A stretch of 64,000 nt of DNA from Haliclystus octoradiatus (taxonomy: Eukaryota; Cnidaria; Staurozoa; Stauromedusae; Haliclystidae). Within the stretch, counting starts at the first letter, position 1. Each line of letters starts with the position of its first letter. The stretch is from assembly GCA_916610825.1 (NCBI GenBank), contig OU744447.1, forward strand, positions 13,499,751 to 13,563,750, in the 5' to 3' direction. Below are positions 23,484 through 35,490 of this stretch, piece after piece. Below the pieces are notes generated by a model. The model was not told where the DNA came from and made no database searches. It was given only the letters and a program-made list of their open reading frames with translations. The position numbers were made by a program, and so were the translations under genes.

Positions 23484-24265
23484 GGCCTGGATTATACAGC
23501 GCGCTTTCGAGCGTGCCGTGCTTTCGAGCGCGCTTTCATTTGAAGGCGCGCGCTTTTGAAAATGTCTAGTTATACAGCGAGCCGTCCTCAAAAGTGTGTA
23601 AAAACTTCCTGTGAATTACATGATGACGTGTAAGAAAATATCTCACAAGACTTTTGATTGACAAGTATACGCTTTTCGTGAAATAAATTTATTGCTTCAA
23701 AAAATGATTTTTATCACAATTCGCCATCAAATAGTTGTGATTATCATACAATGATAGTTTTTTAACCTACCATGGTCCTACAAATACAAGACAGTGGCTT
23801 ATATCTAATCTTCAGAGCATATATATATAACCTTGTCTAATTAATACTATTTGAAAGTTTTTTCCTCTTCAATTGAGAAGTACAGATGCTCTGAGTAGTT
23901 TCCCTATTATTATTTTGTGGATTTCGATTATAATTCGAAAGAAAATCAATGTTTATTCATCTGTTTATTTGCAAAACGGAACTGTATCTAGGAAATGGCC
24001 GAGAAAAAGAGGCTAGACATTTCTTTCTCGACATCAACCCCCGGTTTTTACCAAATATGGTGAGAGGAATCCCTGGAATGTCGAAATGAAAGTTCGCCTT
24101 CAAGTGAAAGCACGCTCTTCCTATGCGAGCTTTCGATTTGGAGCGCGCCGTGCTAATGGCAGCGAGCCGTGTCAAGTTAGACGGGCGCTCCGAGAGCGAG
24201 CCAACTTTCAATTTACTGTAAACGAAAGCACGGCACGCTCGAAAGCGCGCTGTATCATCCAGGCC
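23484..24265. mobile_element. Harbinger-type MITE with long TIRs (782 bp)
   Basis: Terminal inverted repeats of about 45 bp start GGCCTGGATTATACAGCGCG and are mirrored at the right end with one mismatch in the first stretch. Flanks are TTA at 23481-23483 and 24266-24268. Subterminal sequence is dense in GCGCGC and AAAGCACG words, in strong contrast to the AT-rich surroundings. Non-coding; frames inside are by-products. Confidence 0.85.
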
Positions 24266-24322
24266 TTAGCAGTTTTATGTAATAAATAACTTCAGAAAAC
24301 AATACAAACAATAAATATATAA

Positions 24323-25080
24323 GGCCTAGGTTATACAGCGTGCCAGCAGCGCACCGCGCCAGCATTTTTTTCAAGCACGCTCTTGGCGCGCTCGTCTGAC
24401 TTGGATCGGCTCAGTGCCTTGATGCTGGCTCGCTCCAAATGCTCTGGCTCGCTGGTTTGGAGCGAGCCAAGCCGTGCTATGTTTCCAGACATAACCGGAA
24501 ACGCTATTTTTAGATAAACCTGGGGGCTGTGTATTTAAAATAAAATGAATCGCCTCGTTCTAGAATCGATTGCTATGGTGATGAATTTAAAATTAAAGAT
24601 GGTGTTGAGTTGAATGTCGTAAATCCAAGCAATAAGCTCACAATGTAGTGATTGCACAACTGAAAGGAATTGCCATAACTAATTATGCGTTATTTTTAAT
24701 AAATTACCAATAATTTATAAATTTTGGCGCGAAATTCACCATATAAAAGCAAAACGTGCGCAAGAATCGCCCTCTTTCATGTTAGAAGTCGGCATTCTTA
24801 TCAATTTGATAACTTAAAGTTGACATCAACATATCTCTCCTACGTTTATTTAAATTATTTGATAAAAGCAATGACTTCATATACAAAACACTCCTTCTCA
24901 CGCCAGCCATGTTGAATTTTGGCGCTCAAGAAAATAATCTCATGCCCCATATAAAACGCACCAAATTATAGCACGCTGTCATGGCACGCTGTATGATTTG
25001 AAACCTAAAATCAGCGCGCCAGCACCGAGCCACGACACCCTTGGCGCGGTGCGCTGCTGGCACGCTGTATAACCTAGGCC
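24323..25080. mobile_element. Second Harbinger-type MITE (758 bp)
   Basis: Terminal inverted repeats of about 42 bp (GGCCTAGGTTATACAGCGTG onward) match perfectly by eye, with flanking TAA at 24320-24322 and 25081-25083. Its termini are related to those of the neighbour at 23484 (GGCCT(A/G)G(G/A)TTATACAGCG), and it lies only 57 bp away. Internal sequence is GCGCC/CCAGC rich. Non-coding. Confidence 0.85.
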
Positions 25081-25083
25081 TAA

Positions 25084-26235
25084 TACTGTCTTGTCTAAGC
25101 CCCCAAACAAATGATGAATTGTCGGTTTAAAAGTTCTCATGGTTGAAACACAACAACAATTATCTTCGAAGTTTCACCTCAAATAGTGATGTTACAGAAC
25201 GATTAAAACCTATCATTAACCATTTCAAATGACGAGAAGAAGAAAACAACAATGTGTTCTACCAATGAAGAGATAATCACGATGTAAACTAATTCAGGAG
25301 TATTAGAAAACATTTCATTTAATAATGCAATTGTAATCTCGCTAAGCTGCGAGTCGGCCATCATGGCGGGCAATGGAAAAAAATTTATGTCAAAAAATTT
25401 GGCTAAAAAATTGGAATAATCACACAGCTTGCCCATTGTATTTTTAACAATAACATGGTGTTTCTTGCGCAATCGTTTTTTGTTCGACCTTTGTTAGCAC
25501 GCAAAGCAGTATGTTGAACGTTATTTCAAAAGAACAATAGATTTAGTCAAAAATGAAATGAAACGAAATGAAAACGTTTCCACCATGACAGCATAGACTC
25601 AAGGTCACTTACGTAACCATGAGTCAACAAGAGCCCGTAGGGCGAATGTTTTTCAGCTTTCGAGTGTCTCCCAACATCCCAAGTGTTGGTATCAGAGAAC
25701 CCAAATACAAGGGTGCCGTGCAGTAACCCTTTTGTGAAATGAAACATATTTTTACTATTTTCAAACTAATTTAACTTGAAAGATTTGACTGATTAGATCA
25801 ATTTTCTCCTATAAATCTTCACGTCTTCGTCATATTTTGCCTTCCTTCGAATCACAGATCCAGAGTTTTACTTCCGAATCACTTTCGATTCTTTCTAACG
25901 CTATGATTTTGATCTGTCTTGTTTCTCATTTCTGCTGTGTCGCAAGCTATTGCCGGTTTTTTAGGGCATTTTTGTCTCGGAATAGCCACCATAACCAAAC
26001 AAATGAAGCAAAGAAGAAGAATGCCTTGAATTATAATACTGTACTCTGAAATGTATATCATCAACGATGTTAATAATGCAATTTTTTTATTTGCAATTAT
26101 TTAGAAATTTTGAATGTTTTTCTCCCATGATGTCTACGTTGTTTTGGCTTTGGCTTGATCCAAACATGGGAGTAAGCCAGTCAAATAACTAGAACAGCAT
26201 TCGAAAATCTATCGAGTTTTACAATTGATAATACA
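25084..26235. other. Non-coding stretch
   Basis: No recognised gene. 25580-25740 is a moderately GC-rich block with a short domain-less frame on the minus strand. Confidence 0.35.
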
Positions 26236-26330
26236 AGCCTTGGGCTTGCGGCTTGCGCCCGGGGCCAGTCAGCCTTCGGCTTTCTCAAAAAAGTCACTTT
26301 GCTCCCGTTAAGCCTGGAGTAAAACTTGTC
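26236..26330. repeat. GC-rich dispersed motif
   Basis: GCTTGCGG..TGCGCCCGGGGCC occurs here, and its reverse complement (GGCCCCGGGCGAATGCCGCA) occurs at 33638-33657. It is an isolated GC-rich island in AT-rich DNA and looks like an end or core of an unidentified repeat. Confidence 0.4.
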
Positions 26331-26473
26331 AAAGAGATTGTCATTAAAACAAAAGAGTCATGAAAGGGAATTAAAATGGCAGAACAACACTGATAACGCT
26401 TTCAAGTTTTGATATTTAATACTTACATACATGTAAAATATAGTAAAAATGAGATTGATACACTATTGTACTA

Positions 26474-26669
26474 CATATTTCAAATTAAATAAATATGGGT
26501 TACGTATAAGTAAATGAAATGTTGACTATATAGTTGGAATGAAATAAATATGGATTGGAAGTTAGTTAACCATATATTTCAAATTAAATAAATATGGGTT
26601 ACGTATAAGTAAATGAAATGTTGACTATATAGTTTGAATGAAATAAATATGGATTGGAAGTTAGTTAAC
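26474..26669. repeat. Two tandem ~98-bp units
   Basis: Unit 1 (26474-26570) and unit 2 (26571-26669) are almost identical. Each begins CATAT(AT)TTCAAATTAAATA and ends GGATTGGAAGTTAGTTAAC. A partial third echo (GGAAGTTAGTTAA) follows at 26677. Confidence 0.85.
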
Positions 26670-26689
26670 CGTGAAGGAAGTTAGTTAAT

Positions 26690-27159
26690 GAACTGTTTTT
26701 CACAGTGAAAGGCACTGGTATGTAAATATTGTTGCTGTATCGGTTGAGTGAATCTCTGCATGAATCCTTTAGTGGTAAGAACAACAGGTGAATCTGAAAC
26801 TTGAATGTTTGATACAGCAAATTACATAAATGGGAGATGCAAACTCCCATATTTTATTAACTTAACATTTCACAGAGAGGATACCTGTCTATAGTGGTCA
26901 CTATTCACCTACTTCATATATTGATATTAACTTAAACAATGTGTTGACGTTTTCAATGCATGTCTCATCAAAAATGTACTTTTCGATAAAACGATACCCT
27001 TTTTTAAAAGGAACCAATAAACTTTGGCTGAGGGTCAGTGTTTATATTTTATTACGAATATTTATACAGGATAAACACGCCAGTGAGATGTATCACTGTT
27101 GTCAATGTGTGTCCTGTTTTAAAACAAAAACAATTTTAAATTAACTTAAATAAACTATA
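26690..27159. other. Non-coding stretch
   Basis: No domain-bearing frame was found. It leads into the 3' end of the LINE. Confidence 0.35.
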
Positions 27160-30075
27160 GATACAATCTATACTATATACAATGATCTATATTGATCTAT
27201 ACTGAACTGTTCTATATACAAAGATAAATTAATTGTAATACTTATAAACTATAAAATTAGGAATAAAATCAAGGCAAAATCGTAAAATGTAAACATGAAT
27301 TATTTTTTAAAATGTTTGTATATTTACTGGCTAAAATTAAGTTTCAAAAGTTTATGAAATGCAAGCGATTCTGTTGTATTCCTGAGGGAGGTAGGCAGGT
27401 CATTATGCAATTTGGCCCCAGAGTACGAAAACGATTTACGGGCGTATTCTGTTTTTATTATTGGTAATACAACAGAACTGCTTGCATTTCTTGTTGATTT
27501 GCTATGATGGTGTATCTTAAAATAGTTAATAAAAGTAGGTGGTACTTCTTCATTCAAACATCGTCGAACTAGTTTGCATGCTCTAATATTATTTGAGGCT
27601 ATAATTAATGGTATTTTGCTATCTATATTTTGCTGCTGACAGAAGTTTGTTGATGTTGTCGATGTTACTGTCAGCAAAATAGAGCACAGTGTCGTCAGCA
27701 TATTTAATTATCTGTGAGTGTCGAAGTATATCAGTGATGTCATTAAAGAATATAATAGAAAGTAGAGGGCCAAGAATGGACCCCTGAGGTACTCCCGAGT
27801 ATAGTTCTTCTTCTTCTGATAGACTTGTGTTGTAACTCACGATCATTTTCTGTGAAAATAAATAATCTACAAACCAATCATACTCCACGCCATCTATGCC
27901 GTACATGCGGAGCTTTTGTAGAAGTTTTCCGTGACTAATCGTATCAAATGCCTTACTAAGATCTATGAAGATTGCGCCTACTAATTTACCTTCATCGACA
28001 TTTTTCCGAATGTTATCCAAAAGCAGTGTTGCTGAAAGTTCTGTAGAGAGCTTTTTCCTATAGCCGAATTGATATAAGGATAATAGATTTTGTTCCTCCA
28101 AAAAGGCGATAAGCTGCGTATGGATCACTCTTTCGATGACTTTTGACATAACTGGTAGGATTGATATCGGTCAGTAGTTGTCCAAGATTTAAGGTGATCC
28201 AGATTTATATTTTGGAATAATCTTGGCTTTCTTCCAGCCCAGAGGGAATATGCCTGTCTCAAGTGATATATTTATTAAATGTGCCAGAGGAGCTGATATA
28301 ATTTCAGAAGCGTCTTTTATCAAGCGTGGTGGTAAGTTATCTAGCCCAATCGCCTTATTTATCTTCATCTTTTTAAGGTGTTTTTCTTTCTCCTGTATTG
28401 AAACTTGCTGGAATTTAAAGTTTTTGTCTGTCTTTTCAACTAAGCCTGCAGTTGTTTTCCGCCAAACAAAATCACATAGTGGAAACGACTTTTCTTTTAA
28501 TTTCTTCACGATATTTGCAAAATATTTACAAAAGGCATTAGAAATAGTAAGGGCATCATTTGTTTTAGTGCCTCCTATATCGATGGATTTTGATGTAAAT
28601 TCTCCCTTCCCTTTTGTATGATATATTGCTTTCAAGGTCTTCCAGAATTTATTTGGATTGTTAGAATTTTCTTGTAGAGCGTTTTTATTGTATTTTGATT
28701 TTGCCTTATGAATTGCTTTATTCACTTGATTCCGTTTTTGTTTGTAAGCATACACATACACATACACATGATTCGTGCATTTAGTCCTTCTTGAGAGACG
28801 CAATAGTCTGTCTCTCTCGTTCATATATATTTTAACTTCATTGTTCAGCCATGGTGCTGGTTTTCCTCTCACTATCTTTGCTATTATGGGTGCATGAGTA
28901 TTAAAAATTTCAGTTAGATGGTATTTTATAAAACCCCAAGATTCATTTACATTTGTAAAATCATACAAAACATCCCATTCGACATTCTTTAAATCATTTT
29001 ACATGGCCTCTGATGAGTAGTTGCTATAGTTACGGCATATTATTTCCCTTGGTTGAAATTTACCGGTGTTGGTTTTCCTTACGCAGCCAACCATCTCATG
29101 ATCTCCTATTCCACTTGGGATGACGTTGCTTGCTAGTACGTTTAAGGTGTTGTTTGTTAAAATTATGTCGATCAATGTTTTGGATGTCTCGGTTATTCGT
29201 GTAGGTTTTTGAATAGTTTGTTTAAACCCAAATAGATCAAAAGTTGATTTCAATTTCCTATTATCATCACGTACTAAATAGCTTGTATTAAAATCTCCAA
29301 GAATAATTGTTTCCTTTGTTTCATCTGAGGCCTTTGTCAACATTCCATTCAAAATATGGATATCTTCAAAATATCTTCAAAATCTTTTGGTAGATACTTT
29401 GATGTGACCGGTGGCCGGTAGGCAATAGCAACAAGGAAGCTGCGTGACTTCTCGGGTGTAACTTCTATCCATATTATTCCGATTTCCTTCATCTCCAGGT
29501 CTTCCCTCCTGTTCCATGTCAGGGATTCAGATATGTAGGCACCTACACCCCTCCTTTTCCTTCTTGTCTTGCTCGACTGACAAATGAGTACCCATTGATG
29601 TTAAACGTTGATAGAGGTATTTCATCGCTGGAGCTGATATGAGTTTCGATCAGACAAAGGATTCCTAGTCCGAAAAAGCTATCAAAAATGTCAGCAATAT
29701 AGTGCATGTTGTTAAATAAACCTCTCACATTTTGGTGGAAGATCTTTAGTCCTCGTTTTTTCAGTAGAAATTCCAGTTCTGGGATGCTTCTGTCACTTGG
29801 TTGTTGACTTGTAGGTCCTGGGCATTGTTCCACATCACCGCACATCACAAGCAACAGATTTAGTAGGCTTTGCCGCGAATATTGAAGATGGAATAAATTA
29901 TTTCCTCTCCTAACGTTCCATAGGCACTGTAAAATGAAGTTTTCTTTTCCATTGAAGAGTTCTTTTCCTTCTATTGATAGACCAAGCGAATCAGATGATA
30001 AAAAGCCGGCTTTTTACGTTGAAAAACAGTAATTATAATAAATGCAAAGAGAGCAATATTTTTTGCGTGCGCCAT
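27160..30075 (-). mobile_element. CR1/L2-like LINE with 2A-like motif, nearly full length
   Basis: Order on the minus strand: a hydrophobic N terminus (MAHAKNIALFAFIIITVF from 30075); a LLNLLLVMCGDVEQCPGP segment (near 29855) resembling a 2A peptide; an apurinic endonuclease (29840-28999) with IFHQNVRGL, CLIETHISS and ILGDFNTSY; and a linker (28968 onward). RT follows, with IFIDLSKAFDTISHGKLL, SGVPQGSILGPLL and the YADDTVLYF box near 27670. The C-terminal block is last (RNASSSVVLPIIKTEYARKS, GAKLHNDLPTSLR, to 27324), then an AT-rich 3' UTR. It is broken: a frame change in the N-terminal segment, a direct repeat that shifts frame near 29365, two in-frame stops at 28148-28186, and an internal deletion just after the YADD box. 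Confidence 0.8.
27324..28968 (-). pseudogene. LINE reverse transcriptase (broken)
   Basis: Three frames together cover the polymerase. 28968-28189 holds the fingers (KATIDK-type linker; GLDNLPPRLIKDASE, FPLGWKKAKIIPKYKSGSP). 28149-27619 holds the palm with the catalytic aspartates (DLSKAFD and YADD). 27701-27324 holds the C terminus. TAA and TGA interrupt the SGSP...DNY.PIS block, and about 100 residues of thumb are missing between YADD and the C-terminal block. It cannot supply an active enzyme. Confidence 0.75.
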
Positions 30076-30079
30076 TGTC

Positions 30080-31849
30080 AAACTCGCTATGCGCTATGCG
30101 TTCTTATGTTTTTTATGATTTGAGCTTCAAAATAACCTGTTCCTAACCTGTTCTAAAATCAGAATTTTCTACATTACAAATTGAGTAAGTGACGGTATAC
30201 TTCTGACTATATAAATGATGCTGAGATCGATGGCGTGGAAATGATATTGCTATGGTATATCATACATTTATTTATACATTTATGCTGTACACTATATACA
30301 GAATATACCATACTGTTCACAATGTAAATTAAAAACAGCATTAGTTATAATTAAGTAATAAGCTTGACATATATGTTGTATATGATTGACATGTCGCATG
30401 CATTACTACAGTAGCAGTTATTTATGGTTGAGATTTTACTATCGTTATTGTTGAGAATTTAAATGTTTTAATTCTAAAAATAATCTGAATTGAGAAATGA
30501 GCATCGAGATATTCTTAATTTGCTCTTAAATTTTAAGCAATTTTAATCCTCAGTTTTCCTGTTCTTATAAAAGAAAAAAGTGTAGCAGCTAAATTACAAG
30601 CCCGATTTTGTATTTGTACAAAATGCCTGAGAGTATTATGGGATCTGACAGTACCTCTTTTCCTTCTAGGCATATTGAAATACTTTTCAAAAATATTTGC
30701 AGATAAGAAAATTATTTTGCATGTGCATGTATTCAAAATGTTTGCAAAAAATGAAAAACTTGGTCGTGATCAGTAAGGCATGATGGGAAAATGTTTCAAT
30801 ACAATAGAAATTTCTTCAACATAAAAGAAAGATAACGAAGTCAACGCAGTTTATTTTCACAGCACTTCCTTCACAGTTACGTGATTATTGTTTTTTCAAT
30901 CTCAACTTATGAGCAGTTTATAGAGTTTTAAGATGTAAGAAAAAAACCTTAAGTAGTCGAAGTCCTACAAATATCCTAGAAGCGTATTAGAAGTTTGGAA
31001 AATGCGCCGCAGAAAAGGATGTTGACAATGTAGGAACAATGGTGATTTGGTCACCGACACGGTTTGCGAATATTATTATATTAAATATTGATACATCATA
31101 TTCTGTTCTGGTAAGTTTGCAACTTGGAGGTTTTGGCATAAGGTATAATAAAAGTGTTTTCTTTCGTGAGATGGGATCGCTGAAAGACAAACATGTTTAA
31201 AAAGCAGGGAGGAAATTTTCCTTCAATTACAGAATGGAGATGGCAAACATTCTGGATCGATGTAGATCATGAAATTGTAAAATTCCTGGATACATAGATT
31301 CGATTTAATGTAGTGTAATACAAATCTTTGTTCACTACTAAACATTACATTTAATGTTGTAATAAATTGCTATAATAATGCGATATTAGAATTATGTTGC
31401 ATCTTGTTGTTATTATTTCTAGGCTAACTATTCATACCAATTCCTAGAATGATGTAAAATGAAAGGCACAAGATGATTATGAAAAAATCAGTTGTTTTGA
31501 TAGAAAAGCAATAGAAAATATCTGACATTCAGACACTCAGTTTGACTATCAGATATTTATTGGAAATTATCCATCAACATATTCTGAACAAATTTGAGTC
31601 AACAAATATTTTGTAAATTTCATCATAACTAGTTCCATGCTCTTATCGTGAAAACTAAAAATAGAATGAAAAGAGCCTGGAGCTAGTTCCAGTGGACTTT
31701 AAAAAATAGTAAAATAAATTCTACTAAGAGAACAAAAAATTAAAAAGAGTTCGAAGCATTTGTAGATCTGATTAAATTTTAGGTCGCTTGAAATCGAGTT
31801 TTTTTAGAAAAAGTTTTATAAACTGCTCAAAAAACTCGTTTGTTTGAGA
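30080..31849. other. Non-coding stretch
   Basis: AT-rich. The short minus-strand frames at 30533-30736 and 30987-31190 show no domain. Nothing recognised. Confidence 0.35.
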
Positions 31850-33568
31850 TACCCTTTATGTTTCATCTTCGCTTAATCAAGCTGAACAAAACTATTCGGC
31901 AACTGAACGAGACACTTTAGGTATTATATGGTACGTTGAGAGATTAAGGCAACTTTTGCTGGGTCGATGCTTCACCCTCACTACAGATCATAAGGCGTTG
32001 ATACCTCTATTTTTTCCCAAATCAACCCCTTCGGAAGACCGCCTATTTGCAACTATACCTTTGGGCAATACTCACGGCTTTTGATTTTGATATACTTTAT
32101 CGTCTAGGAACAGAGATTGCTCACATCTATGTTCTGTCTCGTTTATCTATAAGCCCATCAATTCGCGAAGATGTTGTTGCAAATATTGCTATTATTGATT
32201 CCTGCGAAAATTTCCCTTTACATCAAGTTATTCCAATCACTGATCTTCAACTAGCTTCAAATCTCGATCCCATTGCTTGCCAATTGCATAAAGCACGCGT
32301 GAATTCCGGGAATTGGAAAACACCGTTAGAAGCAGAACGTCATTTCGCACCGGGCATGGGATTCGGGGAAAAAGGGGCATGGTGGCCAGGTATGGCCAGA
32401 GACGCAGATCAGTTTGTTTCCAGCTGTAAACAGTTTGCAGTTTGCAGTGTTCTAAAACAGTTCATAATGGCCTACGGCTTTCCTTTGGAGCGGCTGCACA
32501 TGGATTTTGGACATGTTGGATCGATGCATTTAGTTGTCCTGATATATCAACGCCCAATATTATTCGTATTTCTCTGCTTTGCTCTCCCGTTTCGGGGTGG
32601 CAAAGTATTTAGTTCCAGATAACGCGTGAGAATTTTTTAGCGATGAGACCGTTTGTTGGCTTTCAAAATCAGGCTGTTACAAATCTGGTATAAAACAGGA
32701 GAGCATGTTTTATCTCGTCCTTTGCCTAATAGTCCTATACAAAAGAGGCCGAATTTGTTGTCTCGAAAGGCACTAACACAGCATGGTTGCAATCCGAAGG
32801 GCACACGATGTTTTCTATGATATTACGTAAATGTTATATTTATATATATTTAGCCCTTTTGTTCTAATCTCTCTATATGTTAACCTCGTTTTCATATAGC
32901 CTATATAAGCAAATGATCATAATTAAAATACAAGATTCTGCTAGAGCTTGCGTTGTACTTGTTGACTCATGAAACCGCTTTATCATTAATTATTGTCATA
33001 CGACATTTTCTTCACAAAATCAGATAGGTCGAGTACCCCTTCGGCCTACATAGACGCACCTACTGCAATGAGTGTGACAGAACCTACAAGATAAACAGGT
33101 AATTCGGCTGAACGCATATCATCTAATCATACTAATAGAGATAGCAATAAAAGTAATGACAATGATAATCAATTACCTAATGATGACATTCTAGCCTCGC
33201 CTGAGTTGCATCGCTTTACAAGACACTCTAATCCACCTAACTATTATGGATTTGATTCGCAGTTATTTTAATCAGTTATTAATTAACCCTAGAAACGGGG
33301 GAGTTGTGACATAGCATTTTAGCCTCATGTTGTCATTAACCTCGCCATCCTATTTTATGTGTAGCCACATGCGGCATTAAGTGACAAGCCTTGATTGTTT
33401 TAGATTAGATTCTCCCTAGTTGTCGTACGAACAGTACTTACGATTGCTATCTTGTGTTACATGACACGCTTTATTTGCGAAAAATTTAATGCGAGTCAAA
33501 TTTGCATAGCCTGTGCATCTTTTAGGTATCTATTGGGTACAGTATAGCTCAGTAATAAATAGACCACA
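31850..33568 (+). mobile_element. Old Ty3/Gypsy-type LTR element fossil, 3' part
   Basis: The remains start in RNase H (AEQNYSATERDTLGIIWYVE, TTDHKALIPL). They continue through the integrase zinc-binding region (FGEKGAWWPGM...) and end with a pol C-terminal tail (RFTRHSNPPNYYG) near 33270. A polypurine run (AAACGGGGGAG) precedes a probable 3' LTR starting TGTGACATAG at 33305. The 5' half is absent. It is heavily degraded, with many breaks, and clearly much older than the elements at 50275-61306. Boundaries are approximate. Confidence 0.65.
33305..33568 (+). repeat. Probable 3' LTR of the fossil
   Basis: Begins TGTGACATAG directly after a polypurine tract and ends GACCACA with an AATAAA shortly before, as expected of an LTR of about 264 bp. 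No partner LTR exists in the window, so this is inference. Confidence 0.4.
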
Positions 33569-33629
33569 TGATAAACAGAATAATTAATCAGATATCCTCC
33601 AAATCTAATGGATTAGCAAGTAATATTTT

Positions 33630-33672
33630 TGGAGCGAAGCGACACGGCCCCGGGCGAATGCCGCAAGCTAAA
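33630..33672. repeat. GC-rich dispersed motif (inverse of 26236 copy)
   Basis: GGAGCGAAGCGACACGGCCC, followed by CGGGCGAATGCCGCAAGC. Its reverse complement parallels the motif at 26247-26285. Confidence 0.4.
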
Positions 33673-33857
33673 TCTTTGTCATATCTATACTTTACTTAAA
33701 TAGTCCTGTAGTTACGCCATCCTTTCTCAAATTAATTGGGATATATATGAACTTAATTTGATCCAGAAAGTAATAGCGGAATCCTAAACTCAACCACAAA
33801 ATGCAACAGCTACGACAACATATATATTAACTCATATCATTATGTGACGAAAAACAT

Positions 33858-33863
33858 TTTATT
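33858..33863 (-). promoter_or_regulatory. Polyadenylation signal of the minus-strand Kazal gene
   Basis: AATAAA on the minus strand, about 90 bases after the stop codon of the gene at 33953-35167. The paralogous position in the + copy reads GATAAA (near 39703). Confidence 0.5.
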
Positions 33864-33952
33864 AGTAACCAATTGAAATGATTCAATTACACGCTACATA
33901 TTTATGAAATAAGTCTGTTGAAAATATCAACTACAAACATTGAATAATATCT

Positions 33953-35167
33953 CTATGCTTTGCATTCCCCAGTGTAGATGACTGTAATTGCTTTGTTTTG
34001 TTGGCAGGCATTGAATCGAAGAGTACATTCGTTGGAATGAGTTACACCATCAGAACCACAAACAGGATCTACATTACGTGGACATGCTGGACAACCTAAA
34101 CAAGGCAAGTCAAAGATATGGATAAAATAATAAGCAATATGATTCAGATAAGCAACAAGGTAGTAAAATATAAATTATCTTTCTTACGGCTGCAGTCACT
34201 GTTTCTTCCCTTCAATGATTGGACAATTGAGATTGCTTTGCCTTGTTCACATGATGCCACTCTCAATGTACATTCATTGTCATACTTGTTACCATCGCTA
34301 CCACATACTGGGTCAAGGTTTCTTGGACAGGGAATAAGACATTTAGAAGCATCATCTGTTTCGAAAGAAAAATATAGACAATAGAATTGCATTGTGCTCA
34401 TATTAAATACAGGAGATCTCATTGCGATAGCATAAACGAACGCATAAATTTTACTTTATATATAAATTTTCAACAATGCAATTAATTTTGGATTATTTGT
34501 AGGCTTTGCAAACGGGTGTATTGTGGTAAAATCAGTTCATTTTATCACCAAACAGTCAATTAGATCAAAACTTGATCTCAAATAGCGTTTTTAACTTATT
34601 TGGATGCTAATTACAACACAATACGTCTGCTTATTATTGAATGTACCTGATGATTTGCATTCACTGAAGTAGACGGCTGTGATGGCAGTCTTTTGTTTGC
34701 AAGCCTCTCCTCTCATAGCACATTCGTTTGAGTACGTATTGCCATCACTTCCACAGACTGGAGCGTACATTCGGTTGCAAGGGAACAGGCAGCCTGAAAA
34801 ATAGATTTTGAGATATTCAACATCTCCATTGAAGATATTCTTATTTTAAGATAGTATAACATAGTTCTGGAATATAAAATTATACTTACGTTTGCTACAT
34901 TTTCCTTGGTAGTCAACATCCACATCATTTTTAGCAGAACATGATCTTGCGTTCAAAACACATTCATTTGGATAGGTAACGCCATCAGTTCCGCAAACAG
35001 GCCGATAAATTCTAGGACAAGCCAGTCTGCAACTCTCAGCTAGAATCATAAAAATATAAAATTTCAAGAAAATTGTAGCTCATCTTTCCAACTCAATCTT
35101 ATCCTAACGGGTTTACTCACTGACCAGCACAATAGCCAATTAACGCAATCAAAAGTAGCATCTTCAT
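33953..35167 (-). CDS. Four-domain secreted Kazal inhibitor, all-Arg P1 (five coding exons)
   Basis: Exons: 35167-35125 (signal peptide MKMLLLIALIGYCA), 35039-34890, 34793-34647, 34355-34188 and 34095-33953. Every junction is phase 1 with AG/GT borders. The total is 651 nt, giving 216 residues. Each domain exon has six cysteines and a VCG(S/T)DG core: RPVCGTDGVTYPNEC, APVCGSDGNTYSNEC, DPVCGSDGNKYDNEC and DPVCGSDGVTHSNEC. The residue two after Cys2 (P1) is Arg in all four (CPR, CNR, CPR, CPR). This predicts a secreted multi-headed inhibitor of trypsin-like serine proteases. An acceptor at 35207 and a donor at 35285 define a 5' UTR intron. The first exon starts downstream of a TATA box. The donor of the signal exon is read as GTCAGT, because the alternative GTGAGT four bases on would give a stop. 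Confidence 0.9.
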
Positions 35168-35360
35168 ATTGGTTGATGGATTTGAATTGAAAGAATTTTC
35201 TTTAATCTGTTATAAATTGTACAATCAGTAAATGCCTATGTATACATTCAGAATTAATTCTAACTAAGTGATTTTCGTATTTTACCTTATGAGGTCTGTA
35301 TGACAGCTTTAGTCCAGCTCTACTTTCTGTGAATGGTTTGCAACCGTATTAGAAACGTGT

Positions 35361-35367
35361 ATTTATA
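35361..35367 (-). promoter_or_regulatory. TATA box of the minus-strand Kazal gene
   Basis: TGTATAAATACAC on the minus strand, about 45 bases before the conserved 5' UTR block (AGAGCTGGACTAAAG). It aligns with the TATA box of the paralogue at 37162. Confidence 0.6.
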
Positions 35368-35490
35368 CAAAATGGTTGTAATTCAATACAAGTATGACAT
35401 GTTAGTGGGTATAACAATGCATACTGTTGATGTGTTATATCAGTGTGATAAATGTTTATTCAACATGCAGCTTTACAACACATAACTTTA

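Larger units (their letters stand above)
33850..35490 (-). repeat. Arm 1 of the Kazal inverted duplication
   Basis: This arm carries the gene 33953-35167 and matches arm 2 (37030-39730) in reverse. It includes exons, short introns, the 3' flank (GCGTGTAATTGAATCAT), the 5' UTR (AGAGCTGG.CT.AAG) and upstream DNA (GTTGAATAAACATTTAT, ACTGATATAACACATCA). The match beyond exons shows segmental duplication rather than convergent exon similarity. Confidence 0.85.

Noticed and set aside
24086-24289. Arg-rich frame within the CG-rich MITE
   Set aside because: Product of GCGCGC-type terminal repeats, not a protein.
25547-25747. 66-residue minus-strand frame
   Set aside because: No domain; short and overlapping low-complexity ends.
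34118-34384. Plus-strand frame (and its mirror at 39183-39449 minus)
   Set aside because: Antisense of the conserved Kazal exon in each arm; mirrored only because the exons are.
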